Positions 44,719 through 52,843 of a DNA stretch of 64,000 bases are shown one piece after another. The position numbers were made by a program, and so were the translations under genes. A model generated the notes under the pieces. It did not search any database and had not been told where the DNA came from. It saw only the letters and a list, made by a program, of their open reading frames with translations. Every line of letters starts with the position of its first letter. Position 1 is the first letter of the stretch. Origin of the DNA: Streptomyces sp. HB132 (GTDB taxonomy: Bacteria > Actinomycetota > Actinomycetes > Streptomycetales > Streptomycetaceae); assembly GCF_016909575.1 (NCBI RefSeq), contig NZ_JAFBGA010000011.1, positions 124,001 through 188,000 on the forward strand. The letters are read 5' to 3'.

Positions 44719-47091
44719 ATGCTGGGCCCGTTGCGCGAGGACTCACCACGGCACGTGGGGCGCTACACCGTCCTGGCCAGACTCGGCGCGGGCGGCATGG
44801 GCGAGGTCTTCCTCGGACAGCGCGACGGCTCCGGCGACGACGTCGTCCCCGTCGCCGTCAAGACGGTCCGCCGTGACGTCGCCCAGGACCCCGGGTTCAG
44901 GCAGCGCTTCCGGCGCGAGATCGAGGTCGCCCGGTCGGTCACGGGCCCCGCCCTGGCCCCGGTCCTGGACGGTGACGCCGACGCGGAGGTGCCCTGGCTG
45001 GCCATCGGCTACGTCGCGGGCCCGACCCTGTCGGCCGCGGTACGCCGGTCGGGTGCGCTGGCGGAGGAAGAGGTCCGGATGCTCGGGGCGGAACTCGCCC
45101 GGGCCCTGGAGACCGTCCACGCGGCCGGCGTCGTGCACCGGGACGTGAAACCCGGCAACGTCCTGCTCGCCGCCGACGGGCCGCGCCTGATCGACTTCGG
45201 GATTGCCCGCGGTGCGGGCGCCACCCCGCTCACGACGACCAGCCGCATGATCGGCAGCCCCGCCTTCATGTCCCCGGAGCACGTCGCGGGCAGCGGACGC
45301 GTGGTGCCCGCCTCCGACGTCTTCTGTCTCGCGTCCGTCCTGTGCTTCGCCGCCACCGGCCGTGACCCGTTCGGTGACGGTCCGGTGGCCGCCGTGCTGT
45401 ACCGGGTCAAGTACGTGGAGGCCGACCTGGACGGGGTGCCCGACGCCCTGCGCGCGGTGCTCCAGGACTGCCTGGTGGCCGATCCCTCCGCCCGCCCCAC
45501 GCCCGCCGTCCTGGCCGCCCGCCTCGCCCCGGAGGGCTCCGTGGGGTGGCCGGGACCGGTCGCGGCCCACATCGCCGAGTACGAGCGGGAGCTGGCCTCC
45601 GTACGGGCACTGGGCGGGCCGCTGCCGCCGGGGTACACCCCGACGCAGGGGGCGACGGCCAGCCGGACGCCGGAGGACCGACCGCCCGCCCAGGGAGCCG
45701 GTCCGGCCCCGGACCGGCTTTCCGCCGAGAGCCCCGGTCCGACACCGGTGGACCAACTGCCCACCCAGGGCCCGGGTCTGCCGCCCGGCCCCGTTGCGGA
45801 CCGTCCCGCCCGTCGTCGCCGCCTCCTCGGTGCGGCCCTGGTCGCGGTCGTCCTGGCGGGAGCGGCCGCAGGGGGTCTGCTCGCCGCGCGGGACGCTGAC
45901 GGAGGCGGGAGCAGCGCCGCCCCCTCCGGTCCCGCCGGCTGGAAAGCGTGGCACGCGACCTTCTCCGGTACCCCCCTCGGCTGCGCGGCCGGCCAGGACG
46001 TGGTGGTCTGCCGTACGGCGGACGGATCGTACGAGGCGCTCTCCGCGGCCGACGGCAAGAACCTCTGGACCTACGAGGCGGTCGAGGAGCAGGGCGACGG
46101 GGACGCCCGGATCAGCCCGAGCGGTCAGTTCTTCATGCCGGGAGGCTCCACCCTTCCCGTCGTGCGGGGGGACTCGGTGTACTTCGCCACCGGTAACCGC
46201 CTGCTCGCGGTCGACGCGCTGACCGGCACGTCCCGCTGGGAGGCCCGCACCGGGGGCGCCCACATGCCGGAGAGCTCACCGCAGGTGGCGGACGGGCTGG
46301 TCTTCGCCGACATCGGTGACCTGCCCGACGGATCCGAGATCGCCGCCTTCGACGTCCGGGACGGGACGGAGAAGTGGCGCAAGCCGCTCGTCGGGGAGGG
46401 CCTGGCCAAGGCCCAGCGCGGAAACTTCTGGCCGCTGGGCGCACGGGACGGGATTCTCTACGCCAGGAACGAGGAAGGCCTCCGTGCCTTCCGTACCGAG
46501 GACGGTGCCGAGCGGGACGCCGGATGTCCGCAAAAGACGCCGTCCGACTTCGCCGTTCACTGCCCACAGGCCCAGGACGGTACGGGCCAGGAGTCGCCGC
46601 CCGCCGGAGTCGGCCGGGACGCTTCCGTGGTGGCCCGCACCGACCGGGTGACCGTCTTCAGGACGGGCACGTCCGCGACGCCGGGGGCGGAGGGGGCCGG
46701 GGAGGGCACCGAGGAGCCGGAGATCGTTCTGGTCGGCCGTGACGACGGTGAGGTCCTGGGCCGTTACGGCCTGGGCGAGGACGCCGAAGCGCGGAGGAGG
46801 AACCCGGCCTCCGCCCCGGCTGTCGTCGACGGCACACTCGTCTGGGCGGACACCGACGCACTCCACAGCATCGCGCTCGGCGACGGGGACACCCCGGGGC
46901 CACTGCGGCGGACCGCGATCGAGGACGTGCCGGTCCCCGAGATCGAGGAGCCGTACGACCCCGCCTACGGTGACGCGCTGGGCAAGCAGAACCGGCCGCC
47001 CGAGATCTTCCCGGCGGGCCGGGTCGTGCACATCGTCTACCGCCACGGCATCGCCGTCTCCGTGGCGATCCCCGGACCGGCCTCCTCGTGA
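44719..47091 (+). CDS. Membrane Ser/Thr protein kinase with extracellular beta-propeller-like sensor (first of twin pair)
   Basis: A 790-residue PknB-like kinase. The cytoplasmic kinase domain (about 15-275) is complete: glycine loop LGAGGMGEV, Lys48, HRDVKPGN at 140-147 and DFG at 159-161. A Pro-rich juxtamembrane region (about 300-365) and one membrane helix (about 370-389) precede an outer domain of about 400 residues with PQQ-like strands (KNLWTYEAV, TSRWEARTG, GTEKWRKPL), suggesting an incomplete beta-propeller, plus paired cysteines. The ATG at 44719 follows GGGGGGAC; an earlier in-frame start adds a non-conserved stretch. It overlaps the next kinase gene by 4 nt. The ligand is unknown. 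Confidence 0.87.
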   Translation: MLGPLREDSPRHVGRYTVLARLGAGGMGEVFLGQRDGSGDDVVPVAVKTVRRDVAQDPGFRQRFRREIEVARSVTGPALAPVLDGDADAEVPWLAIGYVAGPTLSAAVRRSGALAEEEVRMLGAELARALETVHAAGVVHRDVKPGNVLLAADGPRLIDFGIARGAGATPLTTTSRMIGSPAFMSPEHVAGSGRVVPASDVFCLASVLCFAATGRDPFGDGPVAAVLYRVKYVEADLDGVPDALRAVLQDCLVADPSARPTPAVLAARLAPEGSVGWPGPVAAHIAEYERELASVRALGGPLPPGYTPTQGATASRTPEDRPPAQGAGPAPDRLSAESPGPTPVDQLPTQGPGLPPGPVADRPARRRRLLGAALVAVVLAGAAAGGLLAARDADGGGSSAAPSGPAGWKAWHATFSGTPLGCAAGQDVVVCRTADGSYEALSAADGKNLWTYEAVEEQGDGDARISPSGQFFMPGGSTLPVVRGDSVYFATGNRLLAVDALTGTSRWEARTGGAHMPESSPQVADGLVFADIGDLPDGSEIAAFDVRDGTEKWRKPLVGEGLAKAQRGNFWPLGARDGILYARNEEGLRAFRTEDGAERDAGCPQKTPSDFAVHCPQAQDGTGQESPPAGVGRDASVVARTDRVTVFRTGTSATPGAEGAGEGTEEPEIVLVGRDDGEVLGRYGLGEDAEARRRNPASAPAVVDGTLVWADTDALHSIALGDGDTPGPLRRTAIEDVPVPEIEEPYDPAYGDALGKQNRPPEIFPAGRVVHIVYRHGIAVSVAIPGPASS

Positions 47092-49307
47092 TCGAGCCGC
47101 TGCCGCCCGGTGGGCGCACCCGCATCGGTCCGTACCGCCTCCTGGGACTGCTCGGCGCAGGGGGGATGGGAGAGGTGTACCTGGCCCGTGCGGAGTCCGC
47201 CCCGCCCGTCCACGGCGAACCGCTCGCCGGACTCGTCGCGCTGAAGACCGTGCTCGCCGGACTGGACCTCGACGACGGCTTCCGGGTCCGGTTCCGCCGC
47301 GAGATCGCGGCGGCCGGTGCCGTGCGCAGCCCCCACTCGGCGGCGCTGGTCGGCGGCGACGCGACGGGCGACACCCCCTGGCTCGCCACCGAGTACGTCC
47401 CGGGCCCTTCGCTCGCCGAAGCGGTGTCCCGCACCGGCCCGCTGCCCGAGGCCGTGGTCCGCGCGGTCGGTTCGCACCTCGCCCTGGCGCTCGCCGACAT
47501 GCACGCGGTGCGGGTGCTGCACCGCGACCTCAAGCCGGGCAACGTACTGCTCGGTGACGACGGGCCGAAGGTCATCGACTTCGGGATCGCCCAGGCATTC
47601 GAGGCCACCCGGCTGACCCGGACCGGCGTGGTGGTCGGCAGCCCCGGCTACATCTCACCCGAACACGTCAACGGCTCACGTGCGCTGGTCCCGGCCTCCG
47701 ACGTGTTCTGCCTGGGCGCGGTGCTGGCCTTCGCGGCGCGCGGACGCGGTCCGTTCGACGACCCCGACATGGCAGCGGTCATCTTCCGGATCGCGCACGG
47801 TGAACCCGAACTCGACGGCGTACCGGCCGGGTTGCGGGCGGTGGTCGAACGATGCCTCGCCCCCCGCCCCGAGGACCGGCCCACCCCGTACGAGTTGGCC
47901 GGGCTGCTCCTGCCGGGCGGTGTGCCCGCCCCCTTCCCGTGGCACGACGCGCTCCGGGAACAGTTCGCCGCCCATGCCGAACGGGCCCTGCGGTGTGCCG
48001 CGTCGGTGCCGGCGGCCCCGTCGCGGCCGCCCGCGCCGCCGCGGCCGCTCCCCGTGCGCACCCGGCGACGGGGGCGGCTGGTGGCAGTGGCCGCGATCGC
48101 GGTGGTCTGTGCCGTGCTGGGCGCCGCTTTCCTGCCGGGTCTGCTCGACGGTGACGGAGCCGACGGTCCGGCGGCCGGACGGCCCGGTGCGTCCGCGTCC
48201 GAGCCGGTGTCCGCCTCCGGCCCCACGGTCGTGCCCGGGGCGGACGCCGGCCGCACCGACGACTTCGGGGGCCGGGACGGGAAGCTCTCCGCACGGCCGG
48301 CCGGCTGGAAGCCCTGGAAGTCCGGCGAGGACACGGGCGAGTACGGCTGTGTGCTGTCGGCCGCCGTCCTCGTCTGCTCCGGTGAGCACGGCGTCACCGC
48401 CCTGGACGCGGCGACGGGCGGTGAACGCTGGAACGTCCCGGAGGAACCCGGTCCGCAGACCGGTGCGGACGGCCGGTCGATCGCCGCGGTGGAGGACGGC
48501 ACGGTCTACGCGTTCGTGCGGGACGAGCTGGTCGGGCTGCGCCTGACCGATGGCAAGGAGGTCTGGCGGCGGACCGTGCCGGGCGGGCGCCCGGGGACGG
48601 GAGCGGTGTACGCGGACGGGGTGATCTACTACGTCGCCCGGGCGCGGGGCGGCTCGGCCGGCACCCTGGTCGCCCAGCAGATCAGCGGCGGCGAGAAGCC
48701 GCAGAAGTGGGGCGTGGACCACGACGAGTTCCCGTTCACGCTCCTGGCGGGCGACGGCCGTGTGGTGGCCGTGGGCAGCAGCATCCGGGTCTTCGACGCC
48801 GAGTCCGGCGAGCGGCTGCCCGGAGTCGGCGAGGAGAGGACGGAGTGCGGCCATCCCGTGCTCGAGGACGGCGAGCTGATCTGCGTCGCCCGGGACGGCC
48901 TCACGGTGACGGACATCGCAGCCCCCGCCGGCCGGCGCACCCTGGCGGAGGGGATGAAGGGTGCGAAGAAGCCGGCCGTCACGGCGGACGGGACGGTGGT
49001 GGTCTCGGCGCCCGGCGAGGTCCGGGCCTTCCGGCTGAGTGACGGTGAGGAAGTGTGGCACCACGTCGACACACTGCTCGACGAAGCGGCCGGCGACGTC
49101 TCGATCGTGGGCCCCCGGGCCCTCGTCCACGCGGAGGTCACGGTGGACGCCTACGAACTGGACGCCGACGGCGAGAACCCTCCCGAGACGGGCAAGATCT
49201 TCTCCCTGCCCGTCGGCGGCCCTCCACCCTCCCTGATCGCCGTGGACGAGGCCCTGTTCCTCTCCTCGCCCGGCGACGGCACGGTCCTGTCCGGGTTCGC
49301 CCCCTGA
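47088..49307 (+). CDS. Membrane Ser/Thr protein kinase with extracellular beta-propeller-like sensor (second of twin pair)
   Basis: A 739-residue paralogue of the preceding kinase, starting at a GTG that overlaps its stop (GTGA). The kinase domain is intact: LGAGGMGEV, Lys53, HRDLKPGN at 145-152 and DFG at 164-166. The membrane helix is at about 331-350. The outer domain repeats PQQ-type strands (GERWNVPEE, KEVWRRTVP, EEVWHHVDT) and keeps the PAGWK-x-W start and a two-Cys loop of the first kinase. Tight coupling suggests that the two kinases are made in equal amounts and may pair. No anchoring phosphatase gene is nearby. Confidence 0.87.
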   Translation: MIEPLPPGGRTRIGPYRLLGLLGAGGMGEVYLARAESAPPVHGEPLAGLVALKTVLAGLDLDDGFRVRFRREIAAAGAVRSPHSAALVGGDATGDTPWLATEYVPGPSLAEAVSRTGPLPEAVVRAVGSHLALALADMHAVRVLHRDLKPGNVLLGDDGPKVIDFGIAQAFEATRLTRTGVVVGSPGYISPEHVNGSRALVPASDVFCLGAVLAFAARGRGPFDDPDMAAVIFRIAHGEPELDGVPAGLRAVVERCLAPRPEDRPTPYELAGLLLPGGVPAPFPWHDALREQFAAHAERALRCAASVPAAPSRPPAPPRPLPVRTRRRGRLVAVAAIAVVCAVLGAAFLPGLLDGDGADGPAAGRPGASASEPVSASGPTVVPGADAGRTDDFGGRDGKLSARPAGWKPWKSGEDTGEYGCVLSAAVLVCSGEHGVTALDAATGGERWNVPEEPGPQTGADGRSIAAVEDGTVYAFVRDELVGLRLTDGKEVWRRTVPGGRPGTGAVYADGVIYYVARARGGSAGTLVAQQISGGEKPQKWGVDHDEFPFTLLAGDGRVVAVGSSIRVFDAESGERLPGVGEERTECGHPVLEDGELICVARDGLTVTDIAAPAGRRTLAEGMKGAKKPAVTADGTVVVSAPGEVRAFRLSDGEEVWHHVDTLLDEAAGDVSIVGPRALVHAEVTVDAYELDADGENPPETGKIFSLPVGGPPPSLIAVDEALFLSSPGDGTVLSGFAP

Positions 49308-49346
49308 GGCGGTCGGGGACGGGACCGTGCCCGCACGGCGGGACGA

Positions 49347-50009
49347 TCAGTCGTCGTCGTTGTCGTCCCGGTCGTCGTCCCGGTCGTCGTCCTGGTCCAC
49401 GGTCACCTTGCCGCTCTTCGCGTCCACGTGCAGCTCGTGCTGCTTGCCGTCCTTGCCCGTGACATCGACGCCCCAGTGCAGCGCACCGCGCTCGCCGTTG
49501 TCGTCGTCGCCGTCGTCGTCCAGGTCCACCGACGTCACCGTGCCGGGCTGAGCCGCGAGCGCGGCCTTCACCGCCGCGTCCAGGGAGACGCTCGCCGAAC
49601 GGGGCGCGTGCCGGTCGCGGTCGTCGTTGTCGTCGTCCTCGCGGTGGGACAGCACCTTGCCGTTCCGCGCGTCCACGGTCACGTCGTGCCAGACCTTGTC
49701 GGAGCCGTACACGTCGAGCTCCCAGACGGTACGTGCGCTGTCGTCGTCATCGTCCAGCCCGGCCTCGGTGACCGTGCCGGGGACGGCCTTCAGTGCGGCG
49801 CCGACCGCCTCGTCGAGCGTCGTCCGCCCGGTCTTCGCGGTCCCGGTGCCCCCGGTGTCCCCGTCGGAGCCCGCCGCCCGGTCCGTGCCCGCCACCGTCC
49901 GGTCGTCGTCGCCCGCGCCGTCGGAGTCGGCGAAGGCGGCGGTCGTCACGATCCCGCCTCCGACCAGTACGGCGGCGGTGAGAGCGGCGACTGCGATGTT
50001 GCGCTTCAT
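49347..50009 (-). CDS. Secreted Asp-rich protein with two PepSY domains
   Basis: A 220-residue exported protein. A signal peptide (MKRNIAVAALTAAVLVGGG, cut near AFA) is followed by two PepSY-type units (about 63-123 and 138-200), each with a helix (LDEAVGAALKAVPGTV; LDAAVKAALAAQPGTV), then a strand pair (VWELDVYG; LHWGVDVTG) and a DARNGKVL/DAKSGKV end. Long Asp runs separate and follow the units, and the C-terminus is almost pure Asp/Arg/Asn. PepSY domains are thought to inhibit peptidases or modulate exported partners. It is divergent from a response-regulator/kinase pair whose sensor also has a poly-Asp run, suggesting shared cation-related function (inference). Confidence 0.87.
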   Translation of the reverse strand: MKRNIAVAALTAAVLVGGGIVTTAAFADSDGAGDDDRTVAGTDRAAGSDGDTGGTGTAKTGRTTLDEAVGAALKAVPGTVTEAGLDDDDDSARTVWELDVYGSDKVWHDVTVDARNGKVLSHREDDDNDDRDRHAPRSASVSLDAAVKAALAAQPGTVTSVDLDDDGDDDNGERGALHWGVDVTGKDGKQHELHVDAKSGKVTVDQDDDRDDDRDDNDDD

Positions 50010-50068
50010 GATGGGTTCCTCCCCGATGGGATCTGCGGTGCGACGGGTTCCACACTGGCGGCGCGATG

Positions 50069-50106
50069 CTGAACGCAGCCTGAAGCCACCTGAAGACGTC
50101 TTCAGG
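50069..50106. promoter_or_regulatory. CTGAA(G/C) direct repeats and 18-bp palindrome between PepSY gene and response regulator
   Basis: CTGAAC at 50069 and CTGAAG at 50080 and 50090 are spaced 11 and 10 nt, one helical turn each, as in OmpR-family sites. The last is the left half of a perfect 18-bp palindrome, CCTGAAGAC-GTCTTCAGG (50089-50106). It lies 23 nt before the regulator ATG, so autoregulation and PepSY control are likely. Confidence 0.7.
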
Positions 50107-50128
50107 TTCGTTTTGGGAAGCTGTCCTC

Positions 50129-50788
50129 ATGCGCCTGTTGATCGTGGAGGACGAGAAGCGCCTGGCCACGTCCCTCGCGAGGGGACTCACCGCCGAGGGT
50201 TTCGCCGTGGACGTCGTGCACGACGGCCTGGAGGGTCTGCACCTGGCCGGTCAGGGCGTCCACGACCTCCTGGTCCTCGACATCATGCTGCCGGGGATGA
50301 ACGGCTACCGGATCTGCGCCGCCCTGCGCGCCGCGGGGCACGAGACGCCGATCCTGATGCTGACGGCGAAGGACGGGGAGTACGACGAGGCCGAGGGCCT
50401 CGACACGGGCGCCGACGACTATCTGACCAAGCCGTTCTCGTACGTCGTGCTCGTCGCCCGGATCAGGGCGCTGCTGCGCCGCCGCGGCGGTTCCGCCTCC
50501 CCGGTGCTGACCGCCGGGATGCTGCGGATGGACACCGCCGCCCGGCGGGTCCACCGGGGCGAGGAGGAAGTCACCCTCACCGCGAAGGAGTTCGCCGTTC
50601 TGGAACAGCTCGTGCTGCGGGTGGGCGAGGTGGTCAGCAAGGCGGACATCCTGGAGCACGTCTGGGACTTCGCCTACGACGGGGACCCGAACATCGTCGA
50701 GGTCTACATCAGCACCCTGCGCCGCAAACTCGGGGCCGCGTCGATCCGTACGGTACGGGGCGCGGGCTACCGGCTGGAGGCCCTGTGA
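50129..50788 (+). CDS. OmpR/PhoB-family response regulator
   Basis: A 219-residue regulator: receiver domain with phosphoacceptor D51 (LLVLDIMLPGMNGYR), acidic E7-D8-E9, the T/K switch residues (MLTAKDGEYDEAEGLD, YLTKPFSYVVLVARI), and a winged-helix DNA-binding domain (VTLTAKEFAVLEQLVLRVGEVVSKADILEHVWD; NIVEVYISTLRRKLG). It overlaps the kinase gene by 4 nt. The direct-repeat/palindrome array just upstream is a likely self-target. Confidence 0.94.
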   Translation: MRLLIVEDEKRLATSLARGLTAEGFAVDVVHDGLEGLHLAGQGVHDLLVLDIMLPGMNGYRICAALRAAGHETPILMLTAKDGEYDEAEGLDTGADDYLTKPFSYVVLVARIRALLRRRGGSASPVLTAGMLRMDTAARRVHRGEEEVTLTAKEFAVLEQLVLRVGEVVSKADILEHVWDFAYDGDPNIVEVYISTLRRKLGAASIRTVRGAGYRLEAL

Positions 50789-52242
50789 GGTCCGTGCGCG
50801 CCAGGGCCGCGCTGGGCGCCACCCTCGTCGTGGCCGTCGCCCTGACCGTCGCGGGGCTGGCCGTCCTCCTGGTGCTGCGCGGCAACCTGACGGACCGGGC
50901 GGGCCTGGAGGCCGAGGTGGCCGCACGTGAGGTGGCCGGGCAGCTGGCCCTGGGGGCGACGTACGCGGAACTCGAACTGGGCGACGAGGACACCCACCCC
51001 GTCCAGGTGACCGACGAGCAGGGGCGCGTGGTGGCCGTCTCCAAGGACCTGGAGGCGATCTCGGGTACGGGCACGGCGCAGGTCGTACCGGTGCCGTCGG
51101 CGCCGGTACCGAGCCCGGGCGACGACGATGACGACGACGATGACGACGGGAGCGAACCGGCCCGGGGCGAGGTCTCCTCCGACCCGCCGGACTTCACGAA
51201 CGGAACCGCCACCGTCGACGGCGAGACGGCGGACTACCGTTTCGCGGCCCTCGAGTCGACCACCGAGCAGGACGTCACCCTGACCGTCCGCGCGGGAGCC
51301 CCGCTCGCGGCCGAGCAGGAGGCCGTGGACACCGTGCGCACCTCGATGCTGACCGGACTGCCCCTCATGCTGCTCGTCGTCGCCGGAGTGACCTGGCTGG
51401 TCACCCGGCGCGCACTGCGGCCGGTCGAGGGCATCCGGCGGGAGATGGCCGCGATCACCGCGTCCGAGGACCTCAGCCGCCGGGTGCCCGAGCCGGACTC
51501 GCGGGACGAGATCGCACGGCTGGCCCGTACGACCAACAAAACCCTCACCGTCCTGGAGGCATCGGTCGACCGGCAGCGGCGTTTCGTCGCCGACGCCTCG
51601 CACGAGCTGCGCAGTCCGATCGCCTCGCTCCGCACCCAGTTGGAGGTGGGGCAGGCCCACCCGGAGCTGCTGGACGTGCCCGGCGCGGTCGCCGACACCG
51701 TACGGCTGCAGGCGCTGGCGGCGGACCTGCTGCTGCTCGCCCGGCTCGACGCGGGGGAGCGGCCGGGGCGCACGGCGGTCGACGTCGGAGCGCTGGTCCG
51801 CGAGGAGGTCTCCCAGCGCACGACGGACCGGATCCCGCCGCAGGTGTTTGTCGCCGGCAGCGGGTCGCTCGAAGTCGCCGGGTCGCGCGGGCAGCTGGCC
51901 CGGGTGGTCGGCAATCTGCTGGACAACGCCCAGCGTCACGCGGAGCGTTCGATCGCCGTGTCGGTGCGGGAGGACCGGGGCGGTGTGCTCGTGGAGGTCG
52001 CCGACGACGGCTCGGGCGTGCCCGAGGCCGAACAGGACCGGATCTTCGAGCGCTTCGTCCGCCTGGACGACGCCCGCAGCCGCGACGACGGCGGGGCCGG
52101 GCTCGGCCTGGCCATCGCCAGGGACGTCGCCTCCCGGCACGGAGGCGCACTCACGGTGGCCGAAGCACCGGGCGGGGGCGCGCTGTTCACCCTGCGGCTG
52201 CCGCTGCGGCCCGTGCCTGGAGGGGAGCCGGCGGCCGGCTGA
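50785..52242 (+). CDS. Sensor histidine kinase with poly-Asp extracellular segment
   Basis: A 485-residue two-helix kinase: TM1 about 11-31, an extracellular domain of about 155 residues, TM2 about 188-207, HAMP about 208-260, HisKA with H273 (FVADASHELRSPI) and an HATPase domain (NLLDNAQRHA, DDGSGVP, GAGLGLAIARDVASRHGG). Residues 113-121 of the outer domain are nine consecutive Asp, followed by a Ser/Pro-rich stretch. This echoes the Asp-rich divergent PepSY protein and suggests a divalent-cation or cationic-peptide signal. The GTG start at 50785 overlaps the regulator stop (GTGA), which fixes it. Confidence 0.92.
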   Translation: MRSVRARAALGATLVVAVALTVAGLAVLLVLRGNLTDRAGLEAEVAAREVAGQLALGATYAELELGDEDTHPVQVTDEQGRVVAVSKDLEAISGTGTAQVVPVPSAPVPSPGDDDDDDDDDGSEPARGEVSSDPPDFTNGTATVDGETADYRFAALESTTEQDVTLTVRAGAPLAAEQEAVDTVRTSMLTGLPLMLLVVAGVTWLVTRRALRPVEGIRREMAAITASEDLSRRVPEPDSRDEIARLARTTNKTLTVLEASVDRQRRFVADASHELRSPIASLRTQLEVGQAHPELLDVPGAVADTVRLQALAADLLLLARLDAGERPGRTAVDVGALVREEVSQRTTDRIPPQVFVAGSGSLEVAGSRGQLARVVGNLLDNAQRHAERSIAVSVREDRGGVLVEVADDGSGVPEAEQDRIFERFVRLDDARSRDDGGAGLGLAIARDVASRHGGALTVAEAPGGGALFTLRLPLRPVPGGEPAAG

Positions 52243-52270
52243 CCCGGACGGGAAGGGCTGAGGGGTCGCG

Positions 52271-52747
52271 CTACGGCTTGCCGCGCCGGCCGCGCAGGTG
52301 CTCCGCGATCGGGGTCAGGGCATCGTGCAGTCCGGCGAGCTCCTCGGGGGAGAGGAGATTCATGAAGTGCCTGCGCACCGACTCGACATGGTGGGGCGCG
52401 ACCTTCCGCATCGTCTCGCCGCCCAGTTCCGTGAGGACCGCGAACAGCCCGCGCCGGTCCGACTCGCAGTGCTCGCGCCGTACCAGGCCGGCGTTCTCCA
52501 TGCGGGTGATCTGGTGCGAGAGCCTGCTCTTGGACTGCAGGGTGGCGGCGGCGAGATCGCTCATCCGCAGCCGCCGGTCCTCCGACTCCGAGAGGTTGAC
52601 CAGGATCTCGTAGTCGTTCATGGTCAGGCCGAACGGCTGCAGATCCTTCTCCAGCTGATGCGTCAGCAGCCTGCTGACGTCCAGGTGGGTGCGCCAGGCG
52701 CACTGTTCCGCATCGGTAAGCCAGCGGGTGGCCGTCTCGGTCTCCAT
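52271..52747 (-). CDS. absC: MarR-family regulator AbsC
   Basis: A 158-residue winged-helix regulator (METETATRWLTDAEQCAW; LTMNDYEILVNLSESEDRRLRMSDLA; SKSRLSHQITRMENAGLV; ESDRRGLFAVLTELG). Sequence features and position (after a regulator/kinase pair and beside the AIM24 operon) match AbsC of S. coelicolor, a zinc-dependent MarR protein that controls coelibactin and pigmented antibiotic synthesis. Candidate metal ligands near the winged helix include the Glu/His/Cys-rich REHCESDRR, but the sites cannot be proven from sequence. The start codon has only a weak upstream AGGT, and a -10-like hexamer is 6 nt away, suggesting a leaderless mRNA. Confidence 0.85.
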   Translation of the reverse strand: METETATRWLTDAEQCAWRTHLDVSRLLTHQLEKDLQPFGLTMNDYEILVNLSESEDRRLRMSDLAAATLQSKSRLSHQITRMENAGLVRREHCESDRRGLFAVLTELGGETMRKVAPHHVESVRRHFMNLLSPEELAGLHDALTPIAEHLRGRRGKP

Positions 52748-52759
52748 GTATGAATTCTA
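52748..52759 (-). promoter_or_regulatory. Possible leaderless promoter of absC
   Basis: On the minus strand TAGAAT (52754-52759) ends 6 nt before the absC ATG, matching the -10 spacing of leaderless genes. Two GAATTC sites lie in the same short gap. The -35 is unclear. Confidence 0.4.
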
Positions 52760-52843
52760 CCTAAGATGTTGAAAGCCGGACGAATTCTCGTGTGTGACCC
52801 CGCGCACGCGCCTGCCCCGGCGTCACACTCCGCAGACTACCGC

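Noticed and set aside
49347..49650. Short GTC-rich repeats that could be taken for a direct-repeat array
   Set aside because: They are the codons of poly-Asp tracts on the minus strand, with irregular spacing, not a CRISPR or satellite array.
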